The notes under the pieces are model-generated. The model was not told the DNA's origin. It ran no database searches and worked only from the letters and a program-made list of their open reading frames with translations. A stretch of 64,000 nt of DNA from CAIYUC01 sp963682005 (GTDB lineage Bacteria > Bacteroidota > Bacteroidia > Bacteroidales > FEN-979), in assembly GCA_963682005.1 (NCBI GenBank), contig OY820914.1, forward strand, positions 3,906,001 to 3,970,000. The letters are read 5' to 3'. A program made the position numbers and the translations under genes. Positions 18,447 to 26,859 of the stretch are shown piece by piece. Position 1 is the stretch's first letter. Every line of letters starts with the position of its first letter.

Positions 18447-18749
18447 TCAGAGTTCCAGTAATTTATTTTCGTGTTCAATAATGAGCATCTGCATGTCGAT
18501 CAGTTCGCCGATGGTTTGAACAGGATGCTTGATGGCATACTTGCCGATCGTTTTCAGTTCAATATCGAGGGTGTATTTTTTCTTGAAGATCTCGATCAGT
18601 TCCAGGAACATCAGCGAATCCCCGTCAAGATCCTTGATTATATTGGACTGATCATTCAATGATGAGAGTTCAACTTCACATTCATCTGCAAAAAATTTAT
18701 ATACGATCTCTTTGACTTCCTGCCGTGTGTTTTCCGTAATTGTAGCCAT
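18447..18749 (-). CDS. Acyl carrier protein (ACP-1)
   Basis: A 100-residue acyl carrier protein. The phosphopantetheine attachment site is D-G-D-S-L (Ser45), within the usual D-L-D-G-D-S-L-M-F-L-E-L helix. The C-terminal 25 residues extend beyond a minimal ACP. A TATTTTTG sequence (18782-18789, minus strand) could be a -7 promoter element, but no TTTG box lies at the expected distance, where instead a heptamer array is found. It is followed closely by the malonyltransferase gene. Distinct from ACP-2 (34540) and ACP-3 (45085), suggesting separate carriers for different chain or starter steps. Confidence 0.92.
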   Translation of the reverse strand: MATITENTRQEVKEIVYKFFADECEVELSSLNDQSNIIKDLDGDSLMFLELIEIFKKKYTLDIELKTIGKYAIKHPVQTIGELIDMQMLIIEHENKLLEL

Positions 18750-18800
18750 TCCTGATATTTATTTTGGGGTTATCTGATCTGCAAAAATACACTATTTTAT

Positions 18801-18842
18801 TTTTCACTCTTAACTTTTCACTCTTCACTTTTCACTCTTCAC
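18801..18842. repeat. Heptanucleotide array TTTTCAC/TCTTCAC
   Basis: Six 7-bp units alternating TTTTCAC and TCTTCAC (one TCTTAAC), placed just upstream of a TATTTTTG promoter-like box of ACP-1. Confidence 0.85.
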
Positions 18843-19000
18843 TTGTAATTGGCTTTCAAATCTAAAATCCAAAATGGCAATATCTAAAAATATTCAGGAT
18901 TTTGGATTTTACCATTTTACCATTTAAAACGGGTCAGCCAAAAAATCAACCGCAAAGGCGCCCGAAGGTCGTCACTAAGGCGCTCAAAGGCGCATCTTCT

Positions 19001-19041
19001 CATTTTACATTTTGCATTTTGCATTTTGCATTTTGCATTTG
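19001..19041. repeat. Heptanucleotide array CATTTTG
   Basis: Five to six tandem copies of the 7-bp unit CATTTTG (first copy CATTTTA, last CATTTGA) in the gap between ACP-1 and fabF. Confidence 0.85.
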
Positions 19042-19551
19042 ATATGCCTGTATCCTTCCTGTATGCTTCCTGTATGCAAATTCTGAACAAATCATTCTGA
19101 AGGTGCTCAATAGATGATTCTGAAAACCCTAATACTGACTTCATTGGCAAACAATTTTCAATCAAATATTTGGGAAAACTAAATGTTAAGCATATGCCTT
19201 CGGGCTTACACCTGGAGTTTTTCATTATACATTGGAGGTCAATGGTAAGTTAAGCGGTGTTAAAAAGATGATTGTGATGGAATGATTTGAATTTACCCTG
19301 TTGGATTTTCCCACCCTTTCATCGGGGAATTCATCAGGAAGAAAATATAATTACACGCGGAAGAAAATTAATTTCATGCGGGTGTAATTTTCAAAGTAAG
19401 TATTGAATAGAATTCCTGCATTTTGCATTATGCACTCCTGCATTGAAAAGGCCGCCAGCCAGGCTCCGTGACTCTGTGGTAAAAAAAACTCAACACGGAG
19501 AACACAGGGAAGGCACAGAGTTCACAGAGGTATTGTACCCAATGTGTTCTT

Positions 19552-20769
19552 CTAATGATATTTCCTGAAAACCAGCGTGGCATTGTGCCCGCCGAAACCG
19601 AAGGAGTTTGACAGGGCAACATTGATTTCTTTGGACCTGGATTGGTTCGGCACATAATCGAGGTCGAGATCGGGATCGGGATGATCCAGGTTGATGGTGG
19701 GCGTGAGGATGCTGTTTTTCATGCTCATGATGGTGATGATGCTTTCGATCGCCCCTGCAGCGCCGATCGTATGGCCGATCATCGATTTTGATGATGAAAC
19801 CGGGATGTGGTACGCTTTTTCACCAAATACCCTCTTGATGGCGAGGGTTTCATAACGGTCGTTGAGTTCTGTGGAGGTGCCGTGCGCATTGATGTAATCG
19901 ACATCATCGGTCGTGATTCCTGCATTTTTCAGGGCTTTCTCCATCGTGAAAGCCATTCCTTCGCCGTCCTTCAGCGGGGCCATGATATTGTATCCCTCGC
20001 TGCTGAAGGCATAGCCGGCAATTTCAGCATGGATCTCTGCATTTCTCCTCTTTGCGGATTCTTCCGATTCCAGGATCAGGATCCCGGCTCCTTCACCGAT
20101 CACAAAACCGTCGCGGTCGGCGGAGAAGGGCCTGCTTGCTTTTTCGGGATGATCATTCTGAACGGAAAGGGCATAAAGGGCATTGAACCCGGCGATTTCC
20201 TCGGCATTGATGATGGAGTCGGCGCCGCCAACGATTACAATATCCAGCATACCTGAACGGATCATTTCATAGCCAAGTCCGATCGCATAGGCGGAAGAGG
20301 CGCAGGCGGTGTTGACCACGAAATTCGGCCCGAACAGCTGGTATTCCAGTGATATCCAGGCCGACATCGAATTGGTCATGCTCTTAAAGATCGTATTCTG
20401 AATGGTGGTATCCTTTTCTGAGGTTGAGTTGCCTGTATTGACAACCCCAAGGATTACGCCACAACGGGTTTTATCCACTGTTTCAAAATCCAGTCCGCTG
20501 TATTTTATTGCATCCCGCGTGCAGGTAAAGCACATTTTCGTGACCCTGGTCATCTGGCTTCCGGCGCGTTTCTTAATGTACTGTTTCGAATAGGCCTCGA
20601 AATCCGGCGATACTTCACCTGCAATGCGGGTAATGCTGTTTGAAGCATCAAACAGAGAGATCTGCTTAATTCCGCTTTTCCCCATGACCAGACCTTCCCA
20701 ATTTGTGGTTAAATCAAGTCCGAGGGAAGAGATGATATTCATTCCCGTTACTACAACTTTTTGCTGCAT
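19552..20769 (-). CDS. fabF: Beta-ketoacyl-ACP synthase II (FabF type, KS-A)
   Basis: A complete 405-residue ketosynthase. Catalytic Cys156 is in N-T-A-C-A-S-S, the first His in N-A-H-G-T-S-T and the second in G-H-T-I-G-A-A-G, with the Lys in S-K-S-M. It condenses malonyl-ACP with an acyl chain. It follows the c-type haem protein gene by 31 bp. It looks most like a housekeeping FabF, so it may serve the core fatty acid pathway or the early chain of the pigment. The start ATG is at 20769. Confidence 0.92.
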   Translation of the reverse strand: MQQKVVVTGMNIISSLGLDLTTNWEGLVMGKSGIKQISLFDASNSITRIAGEVSPDFEAYSKQYIKKRAGSQMTRVTKMCFTCTRDAIKYSGLDFETVDKTRCGVILGVVNTGNSTSEKDTTIQNTIFKSMTNSMSAWISLEYQLFGPNFVVNTACASSAYAIGLGYEMIRSGMLDIVIVGGADSIINAEEIAGFNALYALSVQNDHPEKASRPFSADRDGFVIGEGAGILILESEESAKRRNAEIHAEIAGYAFSSEGYNIMAPLKDGEGMAFTMEKALKNAGITTDDVDYINAHGTSTELNDRYETLAIKRVFGEKAYHIPVSSSKSMIGHTIGAAGAIESIITIMSMKNSILTPTINLDHPDPDLDLDYVPNQSRSKEINVALSNSFGFGGHNATLVFRKYH

Positions 20770-20800
20770 AGGTTTTGGGACAGATAAAGGTTTGCGCTCT

Positions 20801-21193
20801 CTATTTCTTTTTCAGGGAATTTGCCCAGTTGCCGATGGTGACAACCTGTGCCGGTGTCAATACGGCATCCGGATGGCTTTCCTTGAACTTCTTAGGCGGC
20901 ATTTTACCACCGTTGACCATTTTAAACATGGAAGCAGCCTTGGAAGCCTGCTTAGCCGCATCATACGTTTCCCACTTCGTGAAATTAACATGGGATGCTG
21001 CCATTCCGTTCCCGCCTGTTGAATGACAGGTAAAGCATGAATTCTGAACGATCTTGTTTATACTATCAGGTAAAGCAATCCCTTTGGCGGGATCATTTTT
21101 TGTCTGACTGATTGCTTTCCCTGGCATCAACACCAACACCACAGCCATTGAGATCAACGCAACAACTGCAACTAATGCGTACTTCTTTTTCAT
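20801..21193 (-). CDS. Haem-binding (cytochrome c-like) exported protein
   Basis: A 130-residue protein with a signal peptide (residues 1-29, hydrophobic core V-A-V-V-A-L-I-S-M-A-V-V-L-V-L) and one covalent haem site C-F-T-C-H at about residues 53-57. The C-terminal segment M-V-N-G-G-K-M-P-P provides a candidate distal Met ligand. It resembles the small Bacteroidota haem-binding-domain family. It should act in the periplasm as an electron carrier or haem sensor. A TATTTTTG box (21235-21242) lies upstream. It sits inside the biosynthetic region next to fabF, so it may supply electrons to a periplasmic step, but it may also be a passenger. Confidence 0.8.
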   Translation of the reverse strand: MKKKYALVAVVALISMAVVLVLMPGKAISQTKNDPAKGIALPDSINKIVQNSCFTCHSTGGNGMAASHVNFTKWETYDAAKQASKAASMFKMVNGGKMPPKKFKESHPDAVLTPAQVVTIGNWANSLKKK

Positions 21194-21324
21194 ACTTTTT
21201 CTGATGATTAGTCTTCCTAAAAAATTATAGATTGCAAAAATACAAAATCTGGTAGGAAAGAAAAAGTCTATTCCTACTTTGATGTGCTTGAAAAAGAAAG
21301 AACTTTATAATGATCTGCTTAGCA

Positions 21325-21387
21325 TACCCACCCCTCAAATCCCCTCCCTACCATTAGGGAGGGGAAGACCGAAGGTCGGGGTGGGTA
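21325..21387. repeat. CCCCTCCC-type palindromic repeat
   Basis: TACCCACCCC...CCCCTCCCT-ACCATT-AGGGAGGGG...GGGGTGGGTA, a nested palindrome in the gap between the haem protein and the 3-hydroxyacyl-CoA dehydrogenase gene. Same family as the copy within the oxidoreductase gene at 8131-8175. Confidence 0.8.
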
Positions 21388-21410
21388 CGATGGGGCCAAG
21401 GCATGCCTTT

Positions 21411-22457
21411 TCAGGAAACAATATCCAGCGGACCATTGTCAATGCCAAAATACTCCCTGATCGCATCGTTTAGGTCCTGGATGTTGCATTTGGATTGGGC
21501 TGCGAACCTTTTTACGGCGGAGATGTAGGTAAAGGAAAGCCGTTTCCTGATCTCTTCATCGACCGGGTCATTATCAAGGACGCGACCCCGTTCGGATGTC
21601 CCCTGCTCGGGCGGATAAGAAAAAAATCCTTCTGAAGCTTTCATCCCTGTTTTTCCTTCCGAGACCATCTTTTCGAGATGATGGATCAGCGGCAGATAAT
21701 AATCCTTGTGCGGATAGGTGCGGACATAGTTTTTAACCGAAGCGAGCATGATATCGATACCGACGCTGTCCATGAATTCAAATGCGCCGGTCGGGAAAAA
21801 ATACTTCCTCACAATACGGTCCATCTCCCGGAACGAATGGTTTTCCTGTGTTGCGATGAGGAAGGCTTCATTCTGGAAATCCAGGAAGATCCGGTTCAGG
21901 ATGTGCCCGTCCTTTTCGTTTAAGATCATGTATTTCCGGTTTATCGCCTGAAGGAATTTCTCAACTGTCTCCTGTGTTTGCCAGGAGGTATCATCGGTAA
22001 CGATGAATTCGACGATATTTTTCAGCGCGACCGGATAGAAAAAATGAAGGCCGATAAAACTCCGTTTCCGGATACAGGCAGGAAGCAGTTCACAGGGATT
22101 TACCGATGAAGAGCTGGTGGCGAGGATGGTACTGACCGGTACGATGGGATCGATCGCCTTGAAAAGCCTGCGTTTCAGACTTGCGTTTTCGAATATTGTC
22201 TCGATGATTAGTTCACAAGTAGCCAGTTCAGCAATGTCTTTTGTAATTGTGACCTCTTTCTGAAGCGTTTCAAACCTCGACTGGCTGACCAGGTTATTGT
22301 CCAGTGAACGTTTGATCTTTTTCAGAAAAGTTTTACGGATCTTGTCAATATCAGCCTCCTGGCTGCAGATCCATACCAGGGTGAAATCAAAATCCAAAAG
22401 GTAATAAAACAGGTTGGTACCCATTTTGCCTTCGCCGATTATTCCTATGTTCTTCAT
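21411..22457 (-). CDS. 3-hydroxyacyl-CoA dehydrogenase family protein (cluster copy)
   Basis: A 348-residue protein. The NAD-binding motif is G-I-I-G-E-G-K-M-G (residues 5-13), the catalytic His lies in G-L-H-F-F-Y-P, close to the canonical H-F-F-N-P, and the C-terminal dimerisation domain is present (G-A-F-E-F-M-D-S-V-G-I-D). The ATG at 22457 (M-K-N-I-G) is preferred to the upstream 22478 codon because the Rossmann fold begins there. It differs in sequence and active-site context from the enzyme at 2679-3644. With the two crotonases at 25330 and 26101 it forms a CoA-type beta-oxidation-like module in the middle of an ACP-based pathway. Confidence 0.85.
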   Translation of the reverse strand: MKNIGIIGEGKMGTNLFYYLLDFDFTLVWICSQEADIDKIRKTFLKKIKRSLDNNLVSQSRFETLQKEVTITKDIAELATCELIIETIFENASLKRRLFKAIDPIVPVSTILATSSSSVNPCELLPACIRKRSFIGLHFFYPVALKNIVEFIVTDDTSWQTQETVEKFLQAINRKYMILNEKDGHILNRIFLDFQNEAFLIATQENHSFREMDRIVRKYFFPTGAFEFMDSVGIDIMLASVKNYVRTYPHKDYYLPLIHHLEKMVSEGKTGMKASEGFFSYPPEQGTSERGRVLDNDPVDEEIRKRLSFTYISAVKRFAAQSKCNIQDLNDAIREYFGIDNGPLDIVS

Positions 22458-22462
22458 GTTAT

Positions 22463-22574
22463 CAAATCCAAAATCCAAAATCTAAAGTCTAAAATCTAAA
22501 GTCAAAAGTCAAAAGTCAAAAGTTAAAAGTCAACTAAACTTATTATCCCGCATCCCGCATCGCGCATCCCGCAT
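22463..22574. repeat. Two adjacent heptanucleotide arrays (AAAATCT/AAAGTCA and CCGCATC)
   Basis: From 22463 to 22533 run about ten 7-bp units drifting from AAAATCC to AAAGTCT to AAAGTCA. From 22546 to 22574 run four units of CCGCATC (one CGCGCATC-like variant), ending directly at the stop codon (22575-22577) of the minus-strand radical SAM gene. Confidence 0.85.
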
Positions 22575-24119
22575 CTAGGTTCCAGCATCCCTCAACGGTC
22601 CCTCATCATGTTCTTTTACGATCTCGCGGTATTTCTCCATATTCTTTTTATGGTCGAGAATATGACGGTGATAGCCGAGCATGGAGAGCATGAAACCAAG
22701 TCCTTTGTCGATGGCGATCTTCTTTTCACGGATCAGTCCGAAGATGAACCGGAACAATTTTCTTCGTTCGGGATCGGATGATATTACAAACTCTTTGAAC
22801 GTGATCCACGATAATCTCGCTTTAAGAAATAGAGAAATATCTCCTCCTTTGCGTGTGAAAGCCCCGCTGCTGAAAAGTTGTTCGGCTTTAGGCCTTATGT
22901 TTTTGAAATCATAGAAACGTGCGATCGTTTCCATGTATTTTTCAAAGATATCAACCTGTGAAAGATTCTTGTAATGAACCGTCGGGAAATGGCCGACACC
23001 CAATTCGGGGTCACAATGCAGCAACCTGCCTTCGTCCTTCAGTCTTTTATGAAGTTCTGTCCCCGGCGGGGCGGCAAGCAGATGCAGGTTGACATTCGAC
23101 AGGTCCATTTTCATTGTGAAGTCGAAGATATCGTCAAAAGCCTGGAGTTTATCATGATCAAAACCAACAACGAATGAGGCATTGATATGGATCCCGGCTG
23201 CGTGGATCTTCCGGATGGCGGGTTCGTAGATCGTCGCTTCCTTGTTATGAAGCTTATTGCTTTCACCAAGGCTTTCGGGGTTCAGCGATTCAAAACCGAT
23301 GAGGATGTTGAAGCAGCCGGCATCGGCCATGAGTTCCAGCAATTCCTCATCATTGGCCACATCCAGGCTGCTCATGCAACCCCAGGAAATATTGAGGGGC
23401 TTGATGGCCTTCATAAGTTCCTTCGCGTATTTCTTGTTGATGGTCAGGTTATCATCGACAAAGAAAAAATAGGAGGATGGTGCTGCTTTTATCTCTTCCA
23501 CCACATTTTCAATGGTGCGGTAGCGCATTTTTCTTCCGAAGATCTTTGAAACAAGGCAGAAATCGCAGTTGAACGGGCATCCCCTCGAAACCTGGATACC
23601 AACCTGGAAGATTTTTTTCATGCTGACAAGGTCCCAGCGGGGCGGTTTCTGGCTTTTGTACGGTACAGCAATATCAGACCTGTAAACGGGCTTCATATTT
23701 CCCTGTTCAAAATCCGAAAGGCATTCTTCCCACAATCCTTCCGCTTCTCCAACCACCACTGCATCGGCGTGCTTAAGTGATTCTTCCGTTGTGAACGAAG
23801 CGTATGGTCCGCCCAGGACGACTTTGACACCTTTTGACCGGTAATGATCCGAAAGCTCGTAGGCCCGCGTTATCGTCGCAGCGAGGGTTGTGATCCCGAT
23901 GATATCCGGTATTTCATTGGCAGGAAGATCCTCAATTTCTTCGTCAAAGATCTTGATATCGTAATGATCAGGCGTAAGGGAAGCGATGGTTGGGAGCGCC
24001 AAAGGGATCATCAGCCGCTTCTTCCCGAACATCTTCGCCAGCTCATTGTGGGCCGGGTAGTTGATGTACTTCTGTTTCGGACTGATCAGGAACAGGCTGT
24101 ATCTCTTTCTGTTAATCAC
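22575..24119 (-). CDS. B12-binding/radical SAM protein (copy 4)
   Basis: A 514-residue protein. N-terminal cobalamin-binding-type domain (I-P-L-A-L-P-T-I-A near residue 40, I-I-G-I-T-T-L near 75, V-L-G-G-P-Y-A-S near 103, V-V-G-E-A-E-G near 123), then radical SAM motif C-P-F-N-C-D-F-C (Cys181, 185, 188) and a C-terminal helical region of about 110 residues typical of Fe-S oxidoreductases of this class. The start codon is GTG at 24119. It follows KAS III-like gene 24189 on the same strand across a repeat-filled gap. It is the longest of the five copies and the closest to the classical methyl- or hydroxylating class B proteins in layout. Confidence 0.85.
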   Translation of the reverse strand: MINRKRYSLFLISPKQKYINYPAHNELAKMFGKKRLMIPLALPTIASLTPDHYDIKIFDEEIEDLPANEIPDIIGITTLAATITRAYELSDHYRSKGVKVVLGGPYASFTTEESLKHADAVVVGEAEGLWEECLSDFEQGNMKPVYRSDIAVPYKSQKPPRWDLVSMKKIFQVGIQVSRGCPFNCDFCLVSKIFGRKMRYRTIENVVEEIKAAPSSYFFFVDDNLTINKKYAKELMKAIKPLNISWGCMSSLDVANDEELLELMADAGCFNILIGFESLNPESLGESNKLHNKEATIYEPAIRKIHAAGIHINASFVVGFDHDKLQAFDDIFDFTMKMDLSNVNLHLLAAPPGTELHKRLKDEGRLLHCDPELGVGHFPTVHYKNLSQVDIFEKYMETIARFYDFKNIRPKAEQLFSSGAFTRKGGDISLFLKARLSWITFKEFVISSDPERRKLFRFIFGLIREKKIAIDKGLGFMLSMLGYHRHILDHKKNMEKYREIVKEHDEGPLRDAGT

Positions 24120-24126
24120 CTTCTTT

Positions 24127-24198
24127 AATTACGAATTACGGATTACGAATTACGAAAGTTTAATTTTTCATTTTTCATTCTTCATTCCTCATTCTTCA
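24127..24198. repeat. Heptanucleotide arrays AATTACG and TTTTTCA
   Basis: Four units of AATTACG/GATTACG (24127-24154), then five units drifting from TTTTTCA to TTCTTCA (24164-24198). The second array overlaps the last three codons and stop codon of the KAS III-like gene (stop at 24189-24191). Confidence 0.85.
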
Positions 24199-25328
24199 TT
24201 GTAAATTATCGAATAGCCTGCCTGCATGAACTTGCTGACTTCAGTCACAAAACTCAGTATAAGGTCACCATTGTTGAGTTTTTCTTCCTTCCTGATCTTA
24301 TCTAAGCACAGGAAAGCCATTGGCGGACCGATGTAGCCCATCGTCGACATTTTTGTATAGAGCGTATTCCTTGAGATGCCAAGTGTTTCGCACTCATCCA
24401 TCACAAGTTCAGTGATATGCTTTGAGGGAAAGTTAACCTGGAAGAAGCGGAGCGATGAAAGATCGATCTGGTATTTCGCGATCATCCGCTGTAATCCTTT
24501 CAGAAATACAGATCCGTCCGGTTCGTGAAAATTAGCACGAAGTTCCTCCTGGAACATCTGGGCAAGGTGATGATAGCCTTTCTCAAATTCCTCTTTCGGG
24601 TTCATCCAGTAGGAGGGCCGCCTGTTTCCCATGGCTGAGGGCTTTTTCCCCCCGATGGATTCGGTATAGACATGGTCAATAAAAAGACCGGTCCTGTCAT
24701 TGTCTTCTGCTTTCAATACCAGCGCAGCGGCCCCGTCGCTTAAAAAATAGCGAAGGAAAAGTTCTTCTTTCTTTATTAAAGGCTGGTTGTAATATTCCGC
24801 CACAAGTTCAGACGAAGACATATTGGAGGAAATGACAAGTGCATTTTTATACCGGCCGTTCCTGACCAGGTCATGGGCGAGAAGAAGCGCTTTGTAAGCT
24901 GAGGTGCAATTGGCATGAATGGAAAACTCCCCACATTGTTCAATCCCAAGTTTCTCCTGGATCCGTACGGAAGCTGTAGGCATCTGGTCCTGGTGGGCGC
25001 TGCCGTAAACGATAAGCTCGACTTCATCCGGCTTCATTTGTGCATCATCCAGCGCTTTCAGTGCTGCCTTTACCGACATACTCACATTGTCTTCGGTGAA
25101 CTGCCTTGTAACAGGATCGATTGCAAAATGATAATATTCCACATCCAGCATTTCTTTCATCAAAGGCCGTATGCGCTGTTCCCAGTTCCTGATCTTCAAT
25201 GGCGCATCCTTCACCTCGCCTAAGTAATCATAGAGGTTTTCCAACGGAATGGCCGACCCGGGAAGGTAGGTTCCGGTACCCGCCAGCCTGATGAATATCC
25301 TGTTATCAATTGTGTTTTTCGTGTTCAC
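24189..25328 (-). CDS. KAS III-like protein with altered catalytic residues
   Basis: A 379-residue thiolase-fold protein. The nucleophilic Cys is kept in H-A-N-C-T-S-A-Y-K-A (about residue 141). Where FabH has H-Q-A-N the sequence reads F-Q-V-N-F-P-S-K-H-I, and where FabH has G-N-T-S-A-A-S it reads G-Y-I-G-P-P-M; both the His and the Asn of the classical triad are therefore missing from their normal places. It is longer than FabH (about 320). The size and context recall DarB-type enzymes. It may transfer an acyl chain or do a non-decarboxylative condensation. A GTG at 25328, one base after the previous stop, or a TTG at 25340 may start it. Confidence 0.8.
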   Translation of the reverse strand: MNTKNTIDNRIFIRLAGTGTYLPGSAIPLENLYDYLGEVKDAPLKIRNWEQRIRPLMKEMLDVEYYHFAIDPVTRQFTEDNVSMSVKAALKALDDAQMKPDEVELIVYGSAHQDQMPTASVRIQEKLGIEQCGEFSIHANCTSAYKALLLAHDLVRNGRYKNALVISSNMSSSELVAEYYNQPLIKKEELFLRYFLSDGAAALVLKAEDNDRTGLFIDHVYTESIGGKKPSAMGNRRPSYWMNPKEEFEKGYHHLAQMFQEELRANFHEPDGSVFLKGLQRMIAKYQIDLSSLRFFQVNFPSKHITELVMDECETLGISRNTLYTKMSTMGYIGPPMAFLCLDKIRKEEKLNNGDLILSFVTEVSKFMQAGYSIIYNEE

Positions 25329-25329
25329 C

Positions 25330-26007
25330 TTATCCCGCAAGTTGTTTCAGATACAATTTTGATTTTTCCTTTATATATCCGGATGAGATCTTCTGTATAA
25401 ATCCAACGGCGGATTCCACTATTTGTTTCTTTGGAACAATTCGGTCAACCAGTCCGTATTCAAATGCATCTGATGCAGGAAAAGCATTTCCTCTCAATAC
25501 CATCTCCATTGCCCGGGCTTTTCCGCAGGTTTTTGATGCCCTGGAGATCCCGCCGATCCCTGGTATCAGGTTATAGGTTGTTTCAGGGAGGGCAAAAACG
25601 GAATCTTCCCCGCAAAACCTGAAATGACTGAAAAGTGCCAGTTCCAGGGCCGATCCGAGGCAAACCCCGCGGATAGCCGAAATGACCGGTATTTCAAGTG
25701 CTTCCATGGAAAGAAAGGTATGATAATTTTTATCCAGGAATGCGGCAAGTTCCACCTGTTTTCCCGATGAATCAACCTGGGATTCATTTTTTACCAGGGA
25801 TAGCAGTTGCGACAAATCAGCCCCGGCTGAAAAATGCCTTCCCTGGCCGCTGATCACAAGCCCCCTGAGATCCTTCATCTTTTGGATCTTCTCCATTATC
25901 TGGCCAAACTCGGAAAAGAACTCAAGTGTCATCTTATTCGATGGCGGTTGATCAAGGACAAGACTTCCTATATTGTTTGTTATAGAGAAAGAGATCGTGT
26001 TATACAA
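25330..26007 (-). CDS. Enoyl-CoA hydratase/isomerase (crotonase A)
   Basis: A 225-residue crotonase. The oxyanion-hole segments are G-R-H-F-S-A-G-A-D (residues about 59-67) and R-G-V-C-L-G-S-A-L-E-L-A-L, and both positions of the hydratase glutamates are occupied (L-E-L-A and L-P-E-T). G-I-G-G closes the core. It is shorter than a typical 260-residue enzyme, ending soon after the core. It starts with TTG at 26007. It is paralogous to the next gene upstream (26101) and was likely produced by duplication. Its place beside hotdog enzymes and the KAS III-like gene suggests it hydrates or isomerises a chain on CoA or ACP. Confidence 0.85.
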   Translation of the reverse strand: MYNTISFSITNNIGSLVLDQPPSNKMTLEFFSEFGQIMEKIQKMKDLRGLVISGQGRHFSAGADLSQLLSLVKNESQVDSSGKQVELAAFLDKNYHTFLSMEALEIPVISAIRGVCLGSALELALFSHFRFCGEDSVFALPETTYNLIPGIGGISRASKTCGKARAMEMVLRGNAFPASDAFEYGLVDRIVPKKQIVESAVGFIQKISSGYIKEKSKLYLKQLAG

Positions 26008-26100
26008 TGAACTTTAATTATGAATTATGAGTTTGAATTATGATTCCAATGGTTTTATTACTCTGTCACACCATTACCCTTATCGCCTTGTAACCCCTGA

Positions 26101-26856
26101 CTAATGTACCCCCCTGGATTTCGCTTCAATTGACGCAAGCTCGCAAAACATCCGGGTTTCTTCCTTCATCGATTCTGAGAACGAGATTTTACGGGCGTTT
26201 GAGAAAGCCTGCATGACACAGTGTATCACTTTATGCAATTTCCCATCGGTCATTTTATTCAGCAGAGAGGTGGAGTATTCCATTAAACCATCACTTGCGA
26301 CAATGTGGTCAATGATCTTCATTTCCAGCGCTTCTTTTGCATCGATCATATCACCTTCCATCACCATCTTCATTGAATTCAAAAGGGATGTTCTTTCCAT
26401 GATCCTGACCGTACCTCCCAGCCCCGGGATCAGTCCCCAGTTTGACTCTGGAAAGGCAAACAATGCATTGTGGCTGCAGATCCTGATGTGACAGGCGAGG
26501 GCGATCTCAAGTCCGGCGCCGAAACAAATTCCTTTAATAACTGCAAAAACGGGAATGTCGATATTTTCAAGATAATCGAGTAGTTCTTTCCCCCGGCTCA
26601 TCATCCTGAACATCTCCTCATGATCAAGTGCCATAGAAAAAAGCCCGTCCAGGTTTGCACCTCCTGAAAAATGGCGCCCGGTTCCTGTTATGATCAACCC
26701 TTTCAATTCTTCCTTTTCCTTCCAGTTCCTGAGGACGTCAACAGAAATAAATTCGGGACCTGTGAGGTAATTTTCCGGAGGATTGTCGAGTATAACAGTT
26801 CCGATCGAGTTGTTTACCTCCAGCTTTATATTCTTTAATGGTTCAGTCATGGACAT
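26101..26856 (-). CDS. Enoyl-CoA hydratase/isomerase (crotonase B)
   Basis: A 251-residue crotonase with G-R-H-F-S-G-G-A-N at about residues 60-68, G-I-C-F-G-A-G-L-E-I-A-L and F-P-E-S-N-W-G-L-I-P-G-L-G-G, so both catalytic glutamate positions are retained. It shares most motif wording with crotonase A downstream. The ATG at 26856 begins 3 bp after the thioesterase stop. Possible roles are hydration, double-bond isomerisation to keep a polyene in register, or ring-opening/decarboxylation; the sequence alone cannot choose. Confidence 0.87.
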   Translation of the reverse strand: MSMTEPLKNIKLEVNNSIGTVILDNPPENYLTGPEFISVDVLRNWKEKEELKGLIITGTGRHFSGGANLDGLFSMALDHEEMFRMMSRGKELLDYLENIDIPVFAVIKGICFGAGLEIALACHIRICSHNALFAFPESNWGLIPGLGGTVRIMERTSLLNSMKMVMEGDMIDAKEALEMKIIDHIVASDGLMEYSTSLLNKMTDGKLHKVIHCVMQAFSNARKISFSESMKEETRMFCELASIEAKSRGVH

Positions 26857-26859
26857 GTT

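Larger units (their letters stand above)
18750..19551. other. 800-bp repeat-filled gap without a credible gene
   Basis: Between the ACP-1 and fabF genes. It holds a 7-bp array of TTTTCAC/TCTTCAC at 18801-18842, a GCG-rich fragment at 18948-18993, a CATTTTG heptamer array at 19001-19041 and a CACAGAG-type repeat at 19466-19531. A 102-codon open frame (18917-19225, minus) is partly made of these repeats and is not considered a gene. Nothing else is recognisable. Confidence 0.7.

Noticed and set aside
18917..19225. 102-codon open frame on the minus strand between ACP-1 and fabF
   Set aside because: Part of it is a translated heptamer array (N-A-K-C-K-M repeats) and a GCG-rich repeat; no homology or sensible composition.
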